From Symbiodinium natans (taxonomy: Eukaryota; Sar; Dinophyceae; Suessiales; Symbiodiniaceae): a stretch of DNA of 64,000 bases. A program made the translations under genes and the position numbers. Of the stretch, positions 22,101 to 35,600 are shown in pieces. The notes under the pieces are model-generated. The model was not told the DNA's origin, ran no database searches, and saw nothing but the letters and a program-made list of their open reading frames with translations. Location of the stretch: positions 124,001 through 188,000 of the forward strand of contig CAJNDS010002509.1 in NCBI GenBank assembly GCA_905221605.1, read 5' to 3'. Position 1 is the first letter of the stretch, and each line of letters opens with the position of its first letter.

Positions 22101-25100
22101 CATTCTATGGTTGCAGCCCGCGCCCTCCCATACCCCGAGCACTATAAACCCTAAGCCACGTAAACCCAAACCTGGTTTGAGGATGTTCGGGTGTAGTGTT
22201 TAGGGTTTAGTGTTGAGGGTTTAGGGTTTAGGGTTTAGGGTTAGGGTTTAGGGTTTAGGGTTTAGGGTTTAGGGTTTAGGGTTTAGGGTTTAGGGTTTAG
22301 GGTTTACGGTTTATGGTTTAGGGTTCAGGGTTTAGGGTTTAGGGTCCAGGGTTTAGGGTTTGGGGTTTAGGGAGATGAGATCCCGGAGGATGGCTGTGCG
22401 GCTTCCTCCAGCAAGAGGACTGCCTCCCCAGCTCGGAGAAGGCCTTCGACATGCGCGCCTCGCCTCACTGGGAGTTTGTTGGGGTTTTCGGGTTTTCGGG
22501 GTTTTGGGTTTGAGTTTAGGGTTTAGGGTTTAGGGTTTAGGGTTTAGGGTTTAGGGTTTAGGGTTTAGGGTTTAGGGTTTAGGGTTTAGGGTTTAGGGTT
22601 TAGGGTTTAGGGTTTAGGGTTTAGGGTTTAGGGTTTAGGGTTTAGGGTTCGGATTCGCAGGGTTTTGGATTGAGGGCTTGAAATGGCCAGGATTCACATG
22701 AGGATTTGGGTTAGGCTCCAGGGAACCTATTAACCCGAAACCCCTGAACCATACCCTACACCTTGAACCCTGGAACCCTAAACACCTAAAATCCTCAACC
22801 CTGAAAACCCCAAACCCTGAACTCCAGACCCCACACTCCTAAACCCCAAACCCCAAACCTGAAACCCGAAACGCTGGATAAACCCTAAACACCAACCCCA
22901 AGCCCTTAAGGCCCTTCAAGCTCTCTAGCCTTGAAGCCCCTAAACCCCAAACCCTAGACCCAAACCCTAAACCCTAAACCCCTCTGGGTTAAGGGAAGAA
23001 GCACCAGCTCAAGCGCCTGTCGGCTGCGCTGGCAAAGCTGCTCGAGACACTCGGGCTACGATGGAGAGAGTAGGAGTTTAGGGTATAGGGATGAGGTTAT
23101 TTTGGGTTTAGGAGGATGTAGGGTCTACAGCAGCCTTAGGCCTAGTGTGCGGGGTTTAGGGTTTAGGAGGGTTTTTGGTTCTGGGGGTGTGGCTGGGGTC
23201 TTTGTGATGTTTATGAGTGCATTTTCAAGCCCTCTTGGCTACATATGACCCTGAACCCTAAACGTCGCCTTGTGTGTCCTCTTTAGAAACAGGGCTTAGG
23301 GTTTCGGGTTTAAGGTTTAGATAGGTTAGGGGGTTTCGGGCTGAGGGTGTGGCAGAATGCGTTTCCCCTTGAGGTGCAATTGTAGGCCGGCAGAAACACA
23401 GCTGATGCAGATCCCAACCCCTGCTGCTACTTTGGGACACTCTCAACCCCGAACCTTCTTGACACCCTTCGCGAGTACTGCGTAGATCCGAAGCCCTACC
23501 TAGACTGACCCCATACCAGGGTTTAGGGTTTAGGGTTTAGGGTTTAGGGTTTAGGGTTTTAGGGTTTTAGGGTTTTAGGGTTTTAGGGTTTTAGGGTTTT
23601 AGGGTTTTAGGGTTTTAGGGTTTTAGGGTTTTAGGGTTTTAGGGTTTTAGGGTTTTAGGGTTTTAGGGTTTTAGGGTTTTAGGGTTTTAGGGTCAATGTG
23701 CCCAACCACTGCCACTCCTCAGTCTTCTGCCTTGGACCCAGATTTGTCAAGCAGCTGTTGCTCAAAGATCCTGGGTGTTGGTTTCAAGCTTGGTGTAGGG
23801 TTTAGGGTTTAGGGTTTAGGGTTTAGGGTTTAGGGTTTAGGGTTTAGGGTTTAGGGTTTCGGGTTTCGGGTTTCGGGTTTAGGGTTTAGGGTTTAGGGTT
23901 TAACCCGAAACCTGAGTCCCCAACTTGAACCCCTCCACCGAGGCAAGGGCACAAGCTTCATCAAGTGGAGGAGGCCCCAGGAACTTTAGGGGTATGCGTC
24001 TTTAAGATTCAGAGTTCCAAAACCTCAAGCCTTAAACCCTAAACCTGAAACCCTGTACCCTAAACCCTATTCTTTAGGCCTGAAGGTTTCCTCAAGGCAC
24101 CTTGGAATTAACAGCTCGGACTTTGGTATTTTCAGCGGCCTTTCGGGCCAGTGATTAGGGTTTCGGGCTCAGGGCTTGGGGTTTGTAGGGTTTAGGGCTT
24201 GGGCCCAGAGCTTCAGGTTAGGGATTATGGTGGGGGGGGGGAGGGGGGAGGGGGGGGGGAGGGGGGGGGGAGGGGGGCAGGGGGGGGGGAGGGGGGGGGA
24301 GGGGGGGGGGGGGGAGGGGGGGAGGGGGGGGTCAGTTACTCGGAAGCTTGGTGGTGGTCCTTGCCGTTCTTTTGGATTCGACACATCTTTTTGGCACCTC
24401 TATAAAGGCAGCAGAAGAGGGGGGAACTCTCTTGAAAAATCTGATTAGGGGTATGGAATCTGGCCTTTGCCGAGTTCAGGGTTTAGGGTTTCGGGTTTAT
24501 AGGGTTTCGGTCATGGGCCAAGCCCTAAACCGCAACAAGCTCAAGCGGTTGAGTCGGAATGAGAGGGAGGGAGCGATGCGCTCTCTCTCTCTCTCTCTCC
24601 TTTCTTTCGTTATTTATGTCTTTCTTTCTGTATTTCTTTCTGCATGTGTATGTGTCTTGTTCTTTCGTTCTTTCCCTCTTTATTCATTTATTCATTCATT
24701 TGTTTCTCTCTTTCTCTCTTTTTCTCTTTCTCTGTTTCTCCCTTTCTCTCTTTCTCCTTCTCTCTCTCTCTCTCTCTGTCGGATCTCAGGGACGAATGAC
24801 GAGGTGTCAAAAAAATCAATGCTTTTGGGGCGTTCAACTGCGTGATTGCGGTTTAAGGCCTTAGGGCTCCAGGGTGTGATGGTCCCCACGTGCTGTAAAG
24901 TTCCCCTGAGACTCAGAGCAACGAGCTTCGAGCTCTAAAACACCGTGAGAAGGCCTAGCGCTGCTCTTGGGGTCGTAAAGGAAGAGCCCCTTACAGCCTG
25001 AGTTTGGCCCTACCCTAAACCCTAAACCCCGAACCCTACGCCCTAAACCCTAGACCCCAACAGAGTTTAGGGATTAGGGCTAATATGGTTTACAGGTAGT

Positions 25101-28100
25101 TTGACCTTTTTTCCCCCCTGGTCATTGGAGAAGAGTTGTCAGGCCCTAGACTGCATCAAGCGTGCCGGCATGGACTACCGCGCGAAGGTGGTCATTAGCG
25201 CCCTGCCTGGAAGGGTTTTAGGGTTTAGGGTTTAGGGTTTGGGGTTTGGGGTTTAGGGTTTAGGGTTTAGGGTTTTCAGTTTGGGGTTCAAGGTTTAGGG
25301 CGTTTAGGGCTTATAGGGTTTAGGGTTTGGGGTTTAATTAGGGTTTAGGGTTCAACGATGACAACTACCTACTATGGCTTTCTTCGTTGTCCCTTGAAAC
25401 CGAGACAACATCATCATTACGACAAGCTCTGTGAACGTCTTTGCTGGTGCGAACTCACTTGCCAGAGGGGGGGGAGGGGGGGGGGAGAGGGGAGGGGGGG
25501 GGGGGGGGGGGGGGAGGGGGAGGGGGAGGGAGGGGGGGGGGGGAGGGGGAGGGGGAGGGAGGGAGGGGGAGGGAGGGGGGGGGGGGGAGCCCCAAACCCT
25601 AAGCTGGGTTTAAGTAGGCTGGTGTACACGTGGTAGTACACCCTAAACCCTAAACCTGAAACCCCAAACCCCTAAACCCTAAACCCCTAACCCCTAAACC
25701 CCTAAACCCTCAACCCCTAAACCCTGAGCCTAAACCCCTAAACCTGAAATCCCTCCAAGCTGAAGGTGAAGGAGCCGCCCTGACACTCAAGATCAAGTGG
25801 GGGGGCGAGCTGCGCTTTGGCGGGAAGTACGTTTTAGGGGCCTTGTCTTCTAGAACGGGAATTATTTTTGTTGTTGTGATTATTATTGTTATTCTTTTTG
25901 TTTGTTTATTTGGTTATATATTTTTGTTTGTTTATTTGGTTATATATTGTTGTTTCATGTTTTTTTTTTTTGGGGGGGGGGGGGAGGGGTACGGGTCTAA
26001 CAGTCGAATTCTCTCTAGGGGCTGTAGAGAGACGACCTTGGCTGTTGCTTAGGCTCGTAGTATGGGGTTTAGGGCCTACAGAGTGGTAAGTTTAGGGGTT
26101 TTTTTTTTAAACCCTAAACCCTAAACCCTAAACCCTAAACCCTAAACCCTAAACCCTAAACCCTAAACCCTAAACCCTAAAGCGGGGTTTGGGAAGGCGT
26201 AAGGCTCGTCTTTGGGGGGAGTTTTGAGGGGCCATACGTGGGCCTAAGGCTGCAAAACCCTAAGCCTTGCTGCAGAGGTTTCTTGGGCCTAGGGGGCCCA
26301 GGTTCAAGACCTAAACCCTAAACCCTAAACCCTAAACCCTAAACCCTAAACCCTAAACCGAGTTGGTAGGATCTGGGCTGCTTCTTCGAACAGTGCGACT
26401 TCTTGCAGTCTACTTTCTTCATCATGGGGACCCTAGGACCCTCACAACTTGATTGCCTAAACCTCTCAGCCCCCCCTTAGAGCGCCCAAAGCCCTAATAT
26501 TTAGCGGCTAAACCATCAACACCCTAAACGCCTGGAGGCCTAAACACCCAAGCCTCGAAGTCTCAACCCCCAACCACCCCTTCAAAACCCCCAAAGAACC
26601 CCAACACATCTAAAGTCTCTCCAAAAGCCTCTAAGCTCCCTGCAAACCCTTTTACTACCATTTGAGTAAGAACCCCCCCAAAAAAGTCGGAAATATTCTT
26701 CCTTATGGATTATTGTCTTTTGTTTTCTTTGTGATGGGCTTCTGCAAAAAGTAGTTTAGAACCTCGAGCCATGATTTGATGCTTTCAAGATGCCTGTTTG
26801 GAAAGAAGCTGGTTTAGGGTTTAGGGTTTAGGGTCTGGACGCTCCTGGAAGCCGAGGACGCTGAAGGGGGTCTCCGGCTCGCAGGCGGGGGAGGTTTTGG
26901 GACTGGGTCTAGTTTTTGTCGTTTTTTTTTGTTCTTTTCCCCAGGGTGTAGGGTTTAGGGTTTAGGGTTTAGGGGCGGGGCGTGTCAAGACCTCCGGCCT
27001 CCACTGGGATCCTGTGGGATCTTCCGTGTCCACCCGAGCAACTTGACCGAAGCAACCAAGGCAAAGCCTTGTTCGAGCCCTAGATTGGGGGTAGTGCTTT
27101 TTTTTGAGGGTTTTGGTGGTGCAGAGTCCCGGACAAGAAGCCGGAACCCCAGTAATTATGATACAACGTGATATGATATATTTTACTGCAATCTATTACA
27201 ATATATGTATGATATATATATATATATATAGATATATATATATATAGATATACATATATATATATATATCACCACTGAAGAACTTCACGCCGCCCCGAGA
27301 GCCCGACATCCCAGAGGACCCACCACACAGAATTCAATTCCCTGAAGCAGCCGACCTTCTTCAGGGTTTAGGGTTTAGGGTTTAGGGTTTAGGGTTTAGG
27401 GAATAGGGCTGCTAAGTAGGGAAACTGTGACGATTCCCCGACTGAAGGCGCCTACAATCCCACCTACTTGCGCATGCACCTTCAAGTACTTTGCTTCAAG
27501 AACCCTCCTTGAGCAAATTGGTGAAACCCTCGACCCTAATGCCCCCAAGCCCACAGCAAAGGAGGATAAAGTTCGTACGTCCACTGCGCAGGAGAACGGT
27601 CAACGCTTCCGAGAGCGAACCTTCGCCGGTGAGGCGAGCTCAGGGACTCCAATTTGTCGCTTTTTTCTAGGACCCCGAGTAGGCCCTTGTTCCTTTTTTG
27701 GGGTTTGGGATCCCTTATAATTAAGCCCCTTCAAACCAAGAAGCAAAAAGGGCAAGCTATTCCTAGGACAGTCTTGGGTCGAGTATTTCTTGGCCTCAAA
27801 AGCCTAAAGGTTATTGGCACGCCTGCAGGGTTGAGGGTTTTGGTGTCTGGTCTGGGGGACTAGGCAGATTTGTAGCTTCGGGCAGGACTCCTCCAGTTTT
27901 TTGCTTGTACAGCTCTTGGGGTTTTAGGGTTTGGGGTTTAGGGTGTTTTTGGTTCATACTTCAGGAACCCAGGTCAGCCCAACAAAAGCCAACGGGCTCC
28001 TCTAATTTGGAAGGGACCCTCCTTTGCCTAGGAAGGTGGGCATTTCTTGCTGCAGGATGGGAATCGGCTGGATCGACATTGAGCTTTCGGGTTTGTGGGG

Positions 28101-31100
28101 GGGGGGGGGGTAAGGGGTTTCGTCCGCAAGGGCTTACGTGTCTTGGGCTTTGGCTGCTCAGCCCGAAACCCTAAACGCTCAGTGTGCAGAGGTTTTTGTT
28201 CAGGTCCTGCCAGAATCAGATCTGTTCGACCACAGGGCTTCGGCCCTGAGCCCTATTCAAACCCTAAACCCTCAAACCCTCAACCCTAAAAGGCTATTTT
28301 CCCCAACTCTGCTTGCTCTTCGAAAAGGTTTGTCTTTTTCCCCCAACTCTGCTTGCTCTTCGAGAAGGTTTGGAGTTGTTTTCCAAACTCTGCATGCTCT
28401 TTGAAAAAAGTTTAAAGCCCAAGGGTTTTGGGCCTTTTAGGTTGGGATGTTCCCCTTATACTAGCAGTCCTTAGTAGGGATTATCGCGCCCCTATTACAA
28501 TCCCTAGTAAGGACTGTTAGTATAAGGTGTAACATCCCAACCCTAAACCCTAAACCCTACACCCTTTTAGGGTTCCTTTGGGCCCCCAAGGAGCTTCACC
28601 CCTCTTCGATTTCTGAAGCTCCACTCTTCCCTCCAGGATGTGGCACAGCTCCATACTTCGCTTCAGCATGACGTCAAGAGCCTTGGCGGTTTAGGGTTTA
28701 GGGTTTAGGGTTTACGGTTTTGGGGACGAAATCCGAAGCCCAAGTCGTAGACCCCCGATGTTAACTCCAAACCTGCAGCCTTTCAGAGGTTCTTTGGGGA
28801 GGCGCACATCGCGGCATGAGGGATACATCCGCGAAGCACTGATCACGAAGCTCCCTAAAGTCCCAACCCTTCAGACAATCAACCCTTCTAGCTCAAAAGA
28901 CTCTATAACCACGGAACCCTAAACCCTAAGGGTCCATGTACCTAAATTGGGATGCTTGGGCCTTAAAGTTCTTCCTTTCTAGGGTCTTTTGGGCCCAAGT
29001 ATATAATGATGTACATGGACCCTGAGGGAACCCCAAGCCTCTTTATGAGTCCAATAGGTCCCGAAACCCTAAACCCTAAACCCTAAACCCCAAACCCTAA
29101 ACCCTAAACCCCAAACCCTAAACCCTAAACCCTAAACCCTAAACCCTGGGGGGTGTAGTAGCGGTGCCCCTATTCTTGGACATTCATACTCGTGGAAGTT
29201 AAGAGGTTGAAGTTAAAAGGCCCTGTTCCTGAGGGCGTTTCGGCGAGGACCCCAGAATTACCGATCAACCCCTAGACCCTAAGCCCTAATTAAACCCAAA
29301 ACCCTGAGCCTGCTGGGTTCAGGTTTCAGGGTTTAGGGTTAATTTCGCTCCCGAGCTCTAAACGGTTTGAACTGCTAAGCGCCTGTGGCCGTGGCCTCCT
29401 CATATGCCTGAGTAGCTCAAAATGGGGCCTACGTCCCTGTGTATGGATGCTTATGCTAGGAGAGGAAGCTAGAACTGACCGAATGTCTACCTCATCCACC
29501 GTCCAAACCCTAAACCCTAAACCCTAAACCCTAAACCCTAAACCCTAAACCCTAAACCCTAAACCCTAAACCCTAAACCCTAACCTAAACCCTAAACCCT
29601 AAACCCTAAACCCTAAACCCTAAACCCTAAACCCTAAACCCTAAACCCTAAACCCTAAACCCTAAACCCTAACCCTTAAATCCTAAACCCTAAGCCCTTT
29701 TATTGAGGTCGTCGTTAACATGCCCTCTTTGAACCCATCAAGCTCGGAAGCCCAGGATTTTTTCATCGCGCGAGCAGCGGTGCTTGCAAACAGCAGCAGC
29801 CTTTGCTAAAGGCTCCTCGGCTGTCTACCCGGAACCCTGAACCCTAAACCCTAAACCCTAAACACGATTTCCAAGATTCTTATACATATATATATATATA
29901 TGAACCATCATCAATAAGGCAGGTTGGGTTTAGGGTTTAGCTAGGCTTCAGGGTTCAGTTATTTTTTCCCCAGAAGCCGTTAGTTTCCCTCTAAATCGTT
30001 ATCCGCCGAGGTTTGCTCAGCCTGAACGGGGCTCTTCCCTCCATCGTCACCGAGCTGGTCAACACACTCGACGATGCTGAGTGGGGCGGACCCAGTGGCC
30101 TGGTTGAGGGTTTAGAGGTTTACAAGGTTTAGGGTTTTGGGTTGGGACTGGGATGTCTTTAGCTGTATAACCATCCTCTGAGAGTTACTTGATGCGTATC
30201 TTCAAATTTATAACCCTGTAAACCTGAGGGGTTAGAATAGGGATCACTGCATCCCACTTGAAGGTTCATGGTACTTACTAATCACTAACTGCACTTATAA
30301 CCTTACTTACAATACCCCTAAAGGGCCTTATATGGGTTATCCCAATTATCAGTAGGGTTGTAAGTCCAGTTATAAGTGGTTCTTAAGTCCCATGAACCTC
30401 CAAGCAATTAATCATGCCCTAGGTCTAGGGTTTAGGGTTTAGGGTTTAGGGTTTAGGGTTTAGGGTTTAGGGTTTAGGGTTTAGGGTTTAGGGTTTAGGG
30501 TTTAGGGTTTTAGGACCTAGGGAGTTGAGGACATGGGCTTTTGTTCTTGCAGTGTGTTCGAACGGAAGGAAGCTCATCGACTCAAAGATCAAGGGCTTTC
30601 AACCTCCGTAAACCCTGAACCCTTAGGGTTTACTGGTTGGCGTTTAGGGTTTAGGGTTTAGGGTTTAGGGTTTAGGGTTTAGGGTTTAGGGTTTAGGGTT
30701 TAGGGTTTAGGGTTTAGGGTTTAGGGTTTAGGGTTAGGGTTTAGGGTTTAGCTGTCTTCACGGCCAAGGCGGCAACAAGGAAGGGCGAGAGGTTGAGTGG
30801 CAGAACAAGCCGTGGCAAGAGGTGGAGGAGATGTTCGGATTTCACGCTGATGACTCTTTGCTCCTTCGCCGCATGTGAAGGTCATTCCCTTCCAGCCCCC
30901 TGCGCTTTTGCCCTTAGCACCTCCACGTCGCTAGACCCCGACACTTCCAGCCACCAAATAAGCCTTAAAAACCCTTAACCCTAAGCCCCTAAAACCCTAT
31001 CCCCTAAACCCAAACACCCGAAAAACCTAATCCCTCAAACCGTAACTATAAACCCTATGAACCCTACAAACCCGAAACCTATAAACCCTACAAACCCTAT

Positions 31101-32577
31101 AACCCCTAAACCCCTGTAACCCTACAAACCCTAAACCCCCACACAGCCTTGCATGGACTCCCCAGGACCAAACTAGCATCGTTTAGGGTTTAGGGTTTAG
31201 GGTTTAGGGTTTAGGGTTTAGGGTTTAGGGTTTAGGGTTTAGGGTTTAGGGTTTGGGGCTTCGGGCTTCGGGCTTAGGGCTTAGGGCTTAGGGTTTAGCA
31301 GCTCTGTACAAACCCTGAAGCCCTCCCCAAAGTATCCCTGCGATGAAGAGGGGCAGCGTCCCCTTTTTTTGAGGCCCAGGTGAACCATAGGTGTTATACA
31401 TCTATCTATCTACCTATAAACTTTGTGTGTGTGTGTGTGAGAGTGCATGCAAGTAAACAAATAAGTAAATCAGCAACCAAATATATATGTATATGTATAT
31501 ATATATACACATCCACAGAATCATCCCAAGAGGCGGCGATCAAACAGGCTACTTATTCAGCTTCTAATTCAGGCTATGCTAAACAACATCTAGACCGTTC
31601 CTGAACATCAGCCTGTTTCCATTGCAGTCATGGAAATCAACTATATATACAAGGATAGCAAACACATGTCTGGTTCACATGGAAGAGCTGAGGAAACATC
31701 AACCCGTCAGCCTTAAAACATGTCAACCCTGATGCATAGAGATCACAGATGCTTTATGTGAATAAGAAGGAAGATGAAGTGGAAGCAAGGGCTACACAGT
31801 TTAAAACTGAGGAGCCTTGCAACTAGCTTGCACCCCCCCCCCCCCCCCCCCCCCCCGCCGGTCTAAACATGAGTGTCCTGAAGAGAGCGGGGTCCAGGGA
31901 GGGGAAGTACCAAACAAAGCCCAGGGAGCCTTTAGAAGTACTACGTGGTGATGATAGGGGTCATCTTGTTGCCCAACCGCTAAACCCTACACCCTAAATT
32001 CTATTACCTCTGCCCCTTCGACCCCGCATTCAGAACCTCGTGTAATCTAGCCCTATACTTCCAGAGACCGACTGCTCAAGCTGTTTAGGGTTCGGGGTTT
32101 AGGGTTCTGGGGTTCAAAAATCTGCAAACATTCTTGCTGCCGCTGCCCAAGGCATCAGCACGCCACACCCAAAGAGGCAGCCATAAGATTTGCCGAAGTG
32201 GTGCAGGGTCTCTACAAGGAGCACCACGCTGAACGCCAGAAACTCTCAACTTCCTGCGCAGCCCTCTAGCCCCCCAAAACTCTCAACCCTAAACCCTAAA
32301 CCCTAAACCCTAAACCCCAAAGCCTACACCTCTCGATGCAAAGACTCAAGCCCTAAACCCCGAAGCTGCACATGGGGGTTTCCGAAGTCAGGGGTACCTT
32401 AGTCAATTCCGTATTATCAGGGAATCCTACTGCTTGGCGGTCTATTTTTGGGGTCCCCTCCCCCCCCCTTTCCCCCCCCCTCCCCCCCCCCCCTCACCGC
32501 CCCACCCCCCCCCCCCCCCCCCCCCCCCCTCCCCCTCTCCCCCCCCGCCCCCCCCCCGCCTCCCCCCCCCCCCCCCC

Positions 32578-32621
<44 letters not shown>

Positions 32622-35600
32622 CCCCCCCCCCCCCCCTCCCCCCCCACATCTCTCAACCTTGGACCTCTCACCTCGAAACCCGAAGCTGTCACCCAAGAAC
32701 CTCAACCCTGAACCCCAACACCCCAAAGTAAAGCTGGGTCTTGAACCTCTAAACCCGAAGCCCTAGACCCTACACCCTTATCCTGAACCCTCAAACTGTG
32801 CACCCTCCGATCAGCCGACCCCCGGGTTAGTTGGGTTTAGGGTTTAGGGTTTAGGGTTTAGGGTTTAGGGTTTAGGGTTTAGGGTTTAGGGTTTAGGGTT
32901 TAGGGTTTAGGGTTTAGGGTTTAGGGCTTCGGGCTTAGGGCTTAGGGCTTAGGGCTTAGGGCTCAGGGTTTAGGGTTTAAGAGCTCCTGGTCGAGCAGTT
33001 TCTCGTTTGGGCTCGTCGTTTAGAACATCGAAAAACACCCACCCACCCAGAGTTCCCATAACATTAAGAAATACAAAGTTTCTTCTTATTCTTAGGCTGG
33101 CTCAACAACAAAACTAATGGGGTTCGCGAGGGTTTAGGGTCTCAAGGGTTTAGGGACTCAAGGGTTTAGGGTGTCAAGGGTTTAGGGACTCAAGGGTCTA
33201 GGGTCTCAAGGGTTTAGGGTCTCAAGGGTTTAGGGCCTCAAGGGTTCAGGTTCTCAAGGTTTTAGGGTCTCAAGGGTTTAGGGGCTCTCAAGGGCTTAGG
33301 GGCTCAAGGGTTTAGGGTCTCAAGGGTTCAGGGGCTCAAGGCCGGGCCTTGCCCACGAAATTTTTTGGGCCTTGCCCACGAATGTTTTGGCCTTGCCCAC
33401 GGATGTTTGGGCCTTGCCCACACGAATGTTTGGGCCTTGCCCACGAATTTTTGGGCCTTGCCCACGAATTTTTGGGCCTTGCCCGCGAATGTTTGGGCCT
33501 TGCCCACACGAATGTTTGGGCCTTGCCCACACGAATGTTTGGGCCTTGCCCTTGCCCACGAATGTTTGGGCCTTGCCCACGAATACCAGTAAGGTTTATA
33601 TTTGTAATTATATGTTACGTAGGAGTTGTCTAGGGTGTTTTGTCTAGGGTTGGGGGCGTTTTTAGAGTTTTGGCTTGGGGAAGAGGGTTTGGCGCTCAAG
33701 GTTTCTGCACACAAACCCCAGCCTCAGGAGCTCACCAAACAGGAGTCAGTGGAGCTCTACATGGGGGAACTCTGCAGTTGCATTGGGTTTAGGGTTTAGG
33801 GTTTCGGGTTTCGGGTTTAGGGTTTAGGGTTTCGGGTTCAGGGTTTAGGGTTTAGGGAGAGCCCGAAGGGTTCAGGGTTTAGGGCCTAGGGTGGGGCGGT
33901 TCCCCCTTATACCAACAGTCCTCAGTAGGGATTATAGTGTAGTACCCCTATTGTCATCCCTGTCAAGGACTGTCAGTATGGGGTGGAACATCCCAAGTTT
34001 CGGGTTTAGTATTTGGAGCTGTAGGTCCTGAATGTGCCTAATCCTAAAACTCTGACACCCTTTGCAATCCACCAGGGCTAAGGGGTGTTTAGGGTTTAGG
34101 TTTTAGGGTTTAGGGTTTAGGGGTGTGCAGGGTTTAGGGTTTAGGGTTTAGGGCCGAAATTCTCATTGATCCCTGATTTGGCTCTCTGTAGCAACCTATG
34201 TAAGCACCTCACTGCCAACTCCCGAAGGGCCTCAACCCCAAACCCACAAGAGTGGTTCTAATGTTGGAACCATGGGGCCTTGGCATGTCCCCCTTATACG
34301 AACAGTCCTTCATAGGAACTATACTCGGAGGTACTCTAGTCCCTATTAAGGCCTGTTAGTGTAAGGAGGAACATCCCAACATGGGCGCTTAGCATGATCA
34401 CTTATCCTTGGTTAGAGCGATCCGAAGACCCTTAAATGCTGTAATCCCAGACCCTGAGAGCCCTAGAAGGGTTGTATAACAAGGGGCCCAAATTAAGGTA
34501 CTTGGAGGTTCAGTGTACTTATAACGCAAGTAGAAGTGCAGTTATAATCCACTTATAAGCCCTTAAGTACCCTAATAGGGTTATAGTTGGGTGATAAGTG
34601 CAACTATACTTGGGTTTCTCTGTACCATGAACCTCCAAGTATGGAACTACTCCTGTGAAATGACAGGGCTGACCCTTGGGGAAAATAATCGTGAAATGCT
34701 GTGGTTTTGAAGGAGCCTGCGTGTGAACCATGGACGTCACTAGGACCTCGATGTCAATCACGGGGTTGTAACTCCCCAGCTAAACTGCTATGATCCGTAC
34801 GCTGTTTTTTTGCGTAATTATCTCATATATACGGCTGAGGGCATCAAGCATGGTGCATTCTCAGAAGGATATCCAGAACAAGATGAGAAGAACCCGCCAG
34901 CACATCCCACTCTCACATAGATGACATGAAACGCGTGCCACAATATGTGCCTGCTATGTTGACTTTCAGCCTCTAACTAGTCTACAAGTGCAAAAGCACT
35001 TGTTTGCTGTCGCCGAGCAGTTCAACCACCCCTGAACCCTAAACCCTGAACCCTAAACCCGAATACCATGAAAGACCCCTGTAGGCCGTTTAGGGTTTAG
35101 GGTTTAGGGTTTAGGGTTTAGGGTTTGGGGTTTAGGGTTTAGGGTTTAGGGTTTAGGGTTTAGGGTTTAGGCCTAGACCTTAAACCCAACCCTAAACCCT
35201 AAACCCTTCACTGACAACTTCCCGGCATGGCTAAGGAGACAGTGACCTTGATGAAGGAGCGGTACAAGGAGAGGGTCGAGGGGGTTGAGGGCTTCGGCAA
35301 CCGGAAGCTCTTGGGTTTAGGGTTTCGGGTTTAGGGTTTAGGGTTAACCCTAAACCCTAAAGTTCAGCTGAAGGCGGAGCGGTGGCCGATTTTGATGTTT
35401 GCTGGTTTGGGGGCTCTGAACCAGACATCGCAGGTAGCGGGTCTAGGCCACGGAACTCAGTTGCAGTGAGGTTTCCGCCCACTCCCGCCCAAAGCTCACA
35501 ACGATGCGTGACTGTGTGCGACACGGAATTCAGGGCTAGAGAGTGCCCCTCAAGGCCTGGAGTGTTAGCCTTGTCTTTTAATTCTTTGAGGGCGGAGGGT

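Noticed and set aside
32372-32766. Pro-rich and Gly-rich open frames on both strands
   Set aside because: They are translations of a nearly pure C tract with no other coding evidence. The same applies to 24.2-24.4, 25.36-25.64 and 51.73-52.20 kb.
33343-33590. CRISPR-like array
   Set aside because: Spacing is irregular, spacers are absent (units are head to tail) and the host is eukaryotic.
33320-33714. Repeat proteins (KAQTFV and WALPTN types) on both strands
   Set aside because: They follow a 21-26 bp minisatellite open in all frames; no start context, splice edges or conserved domain.
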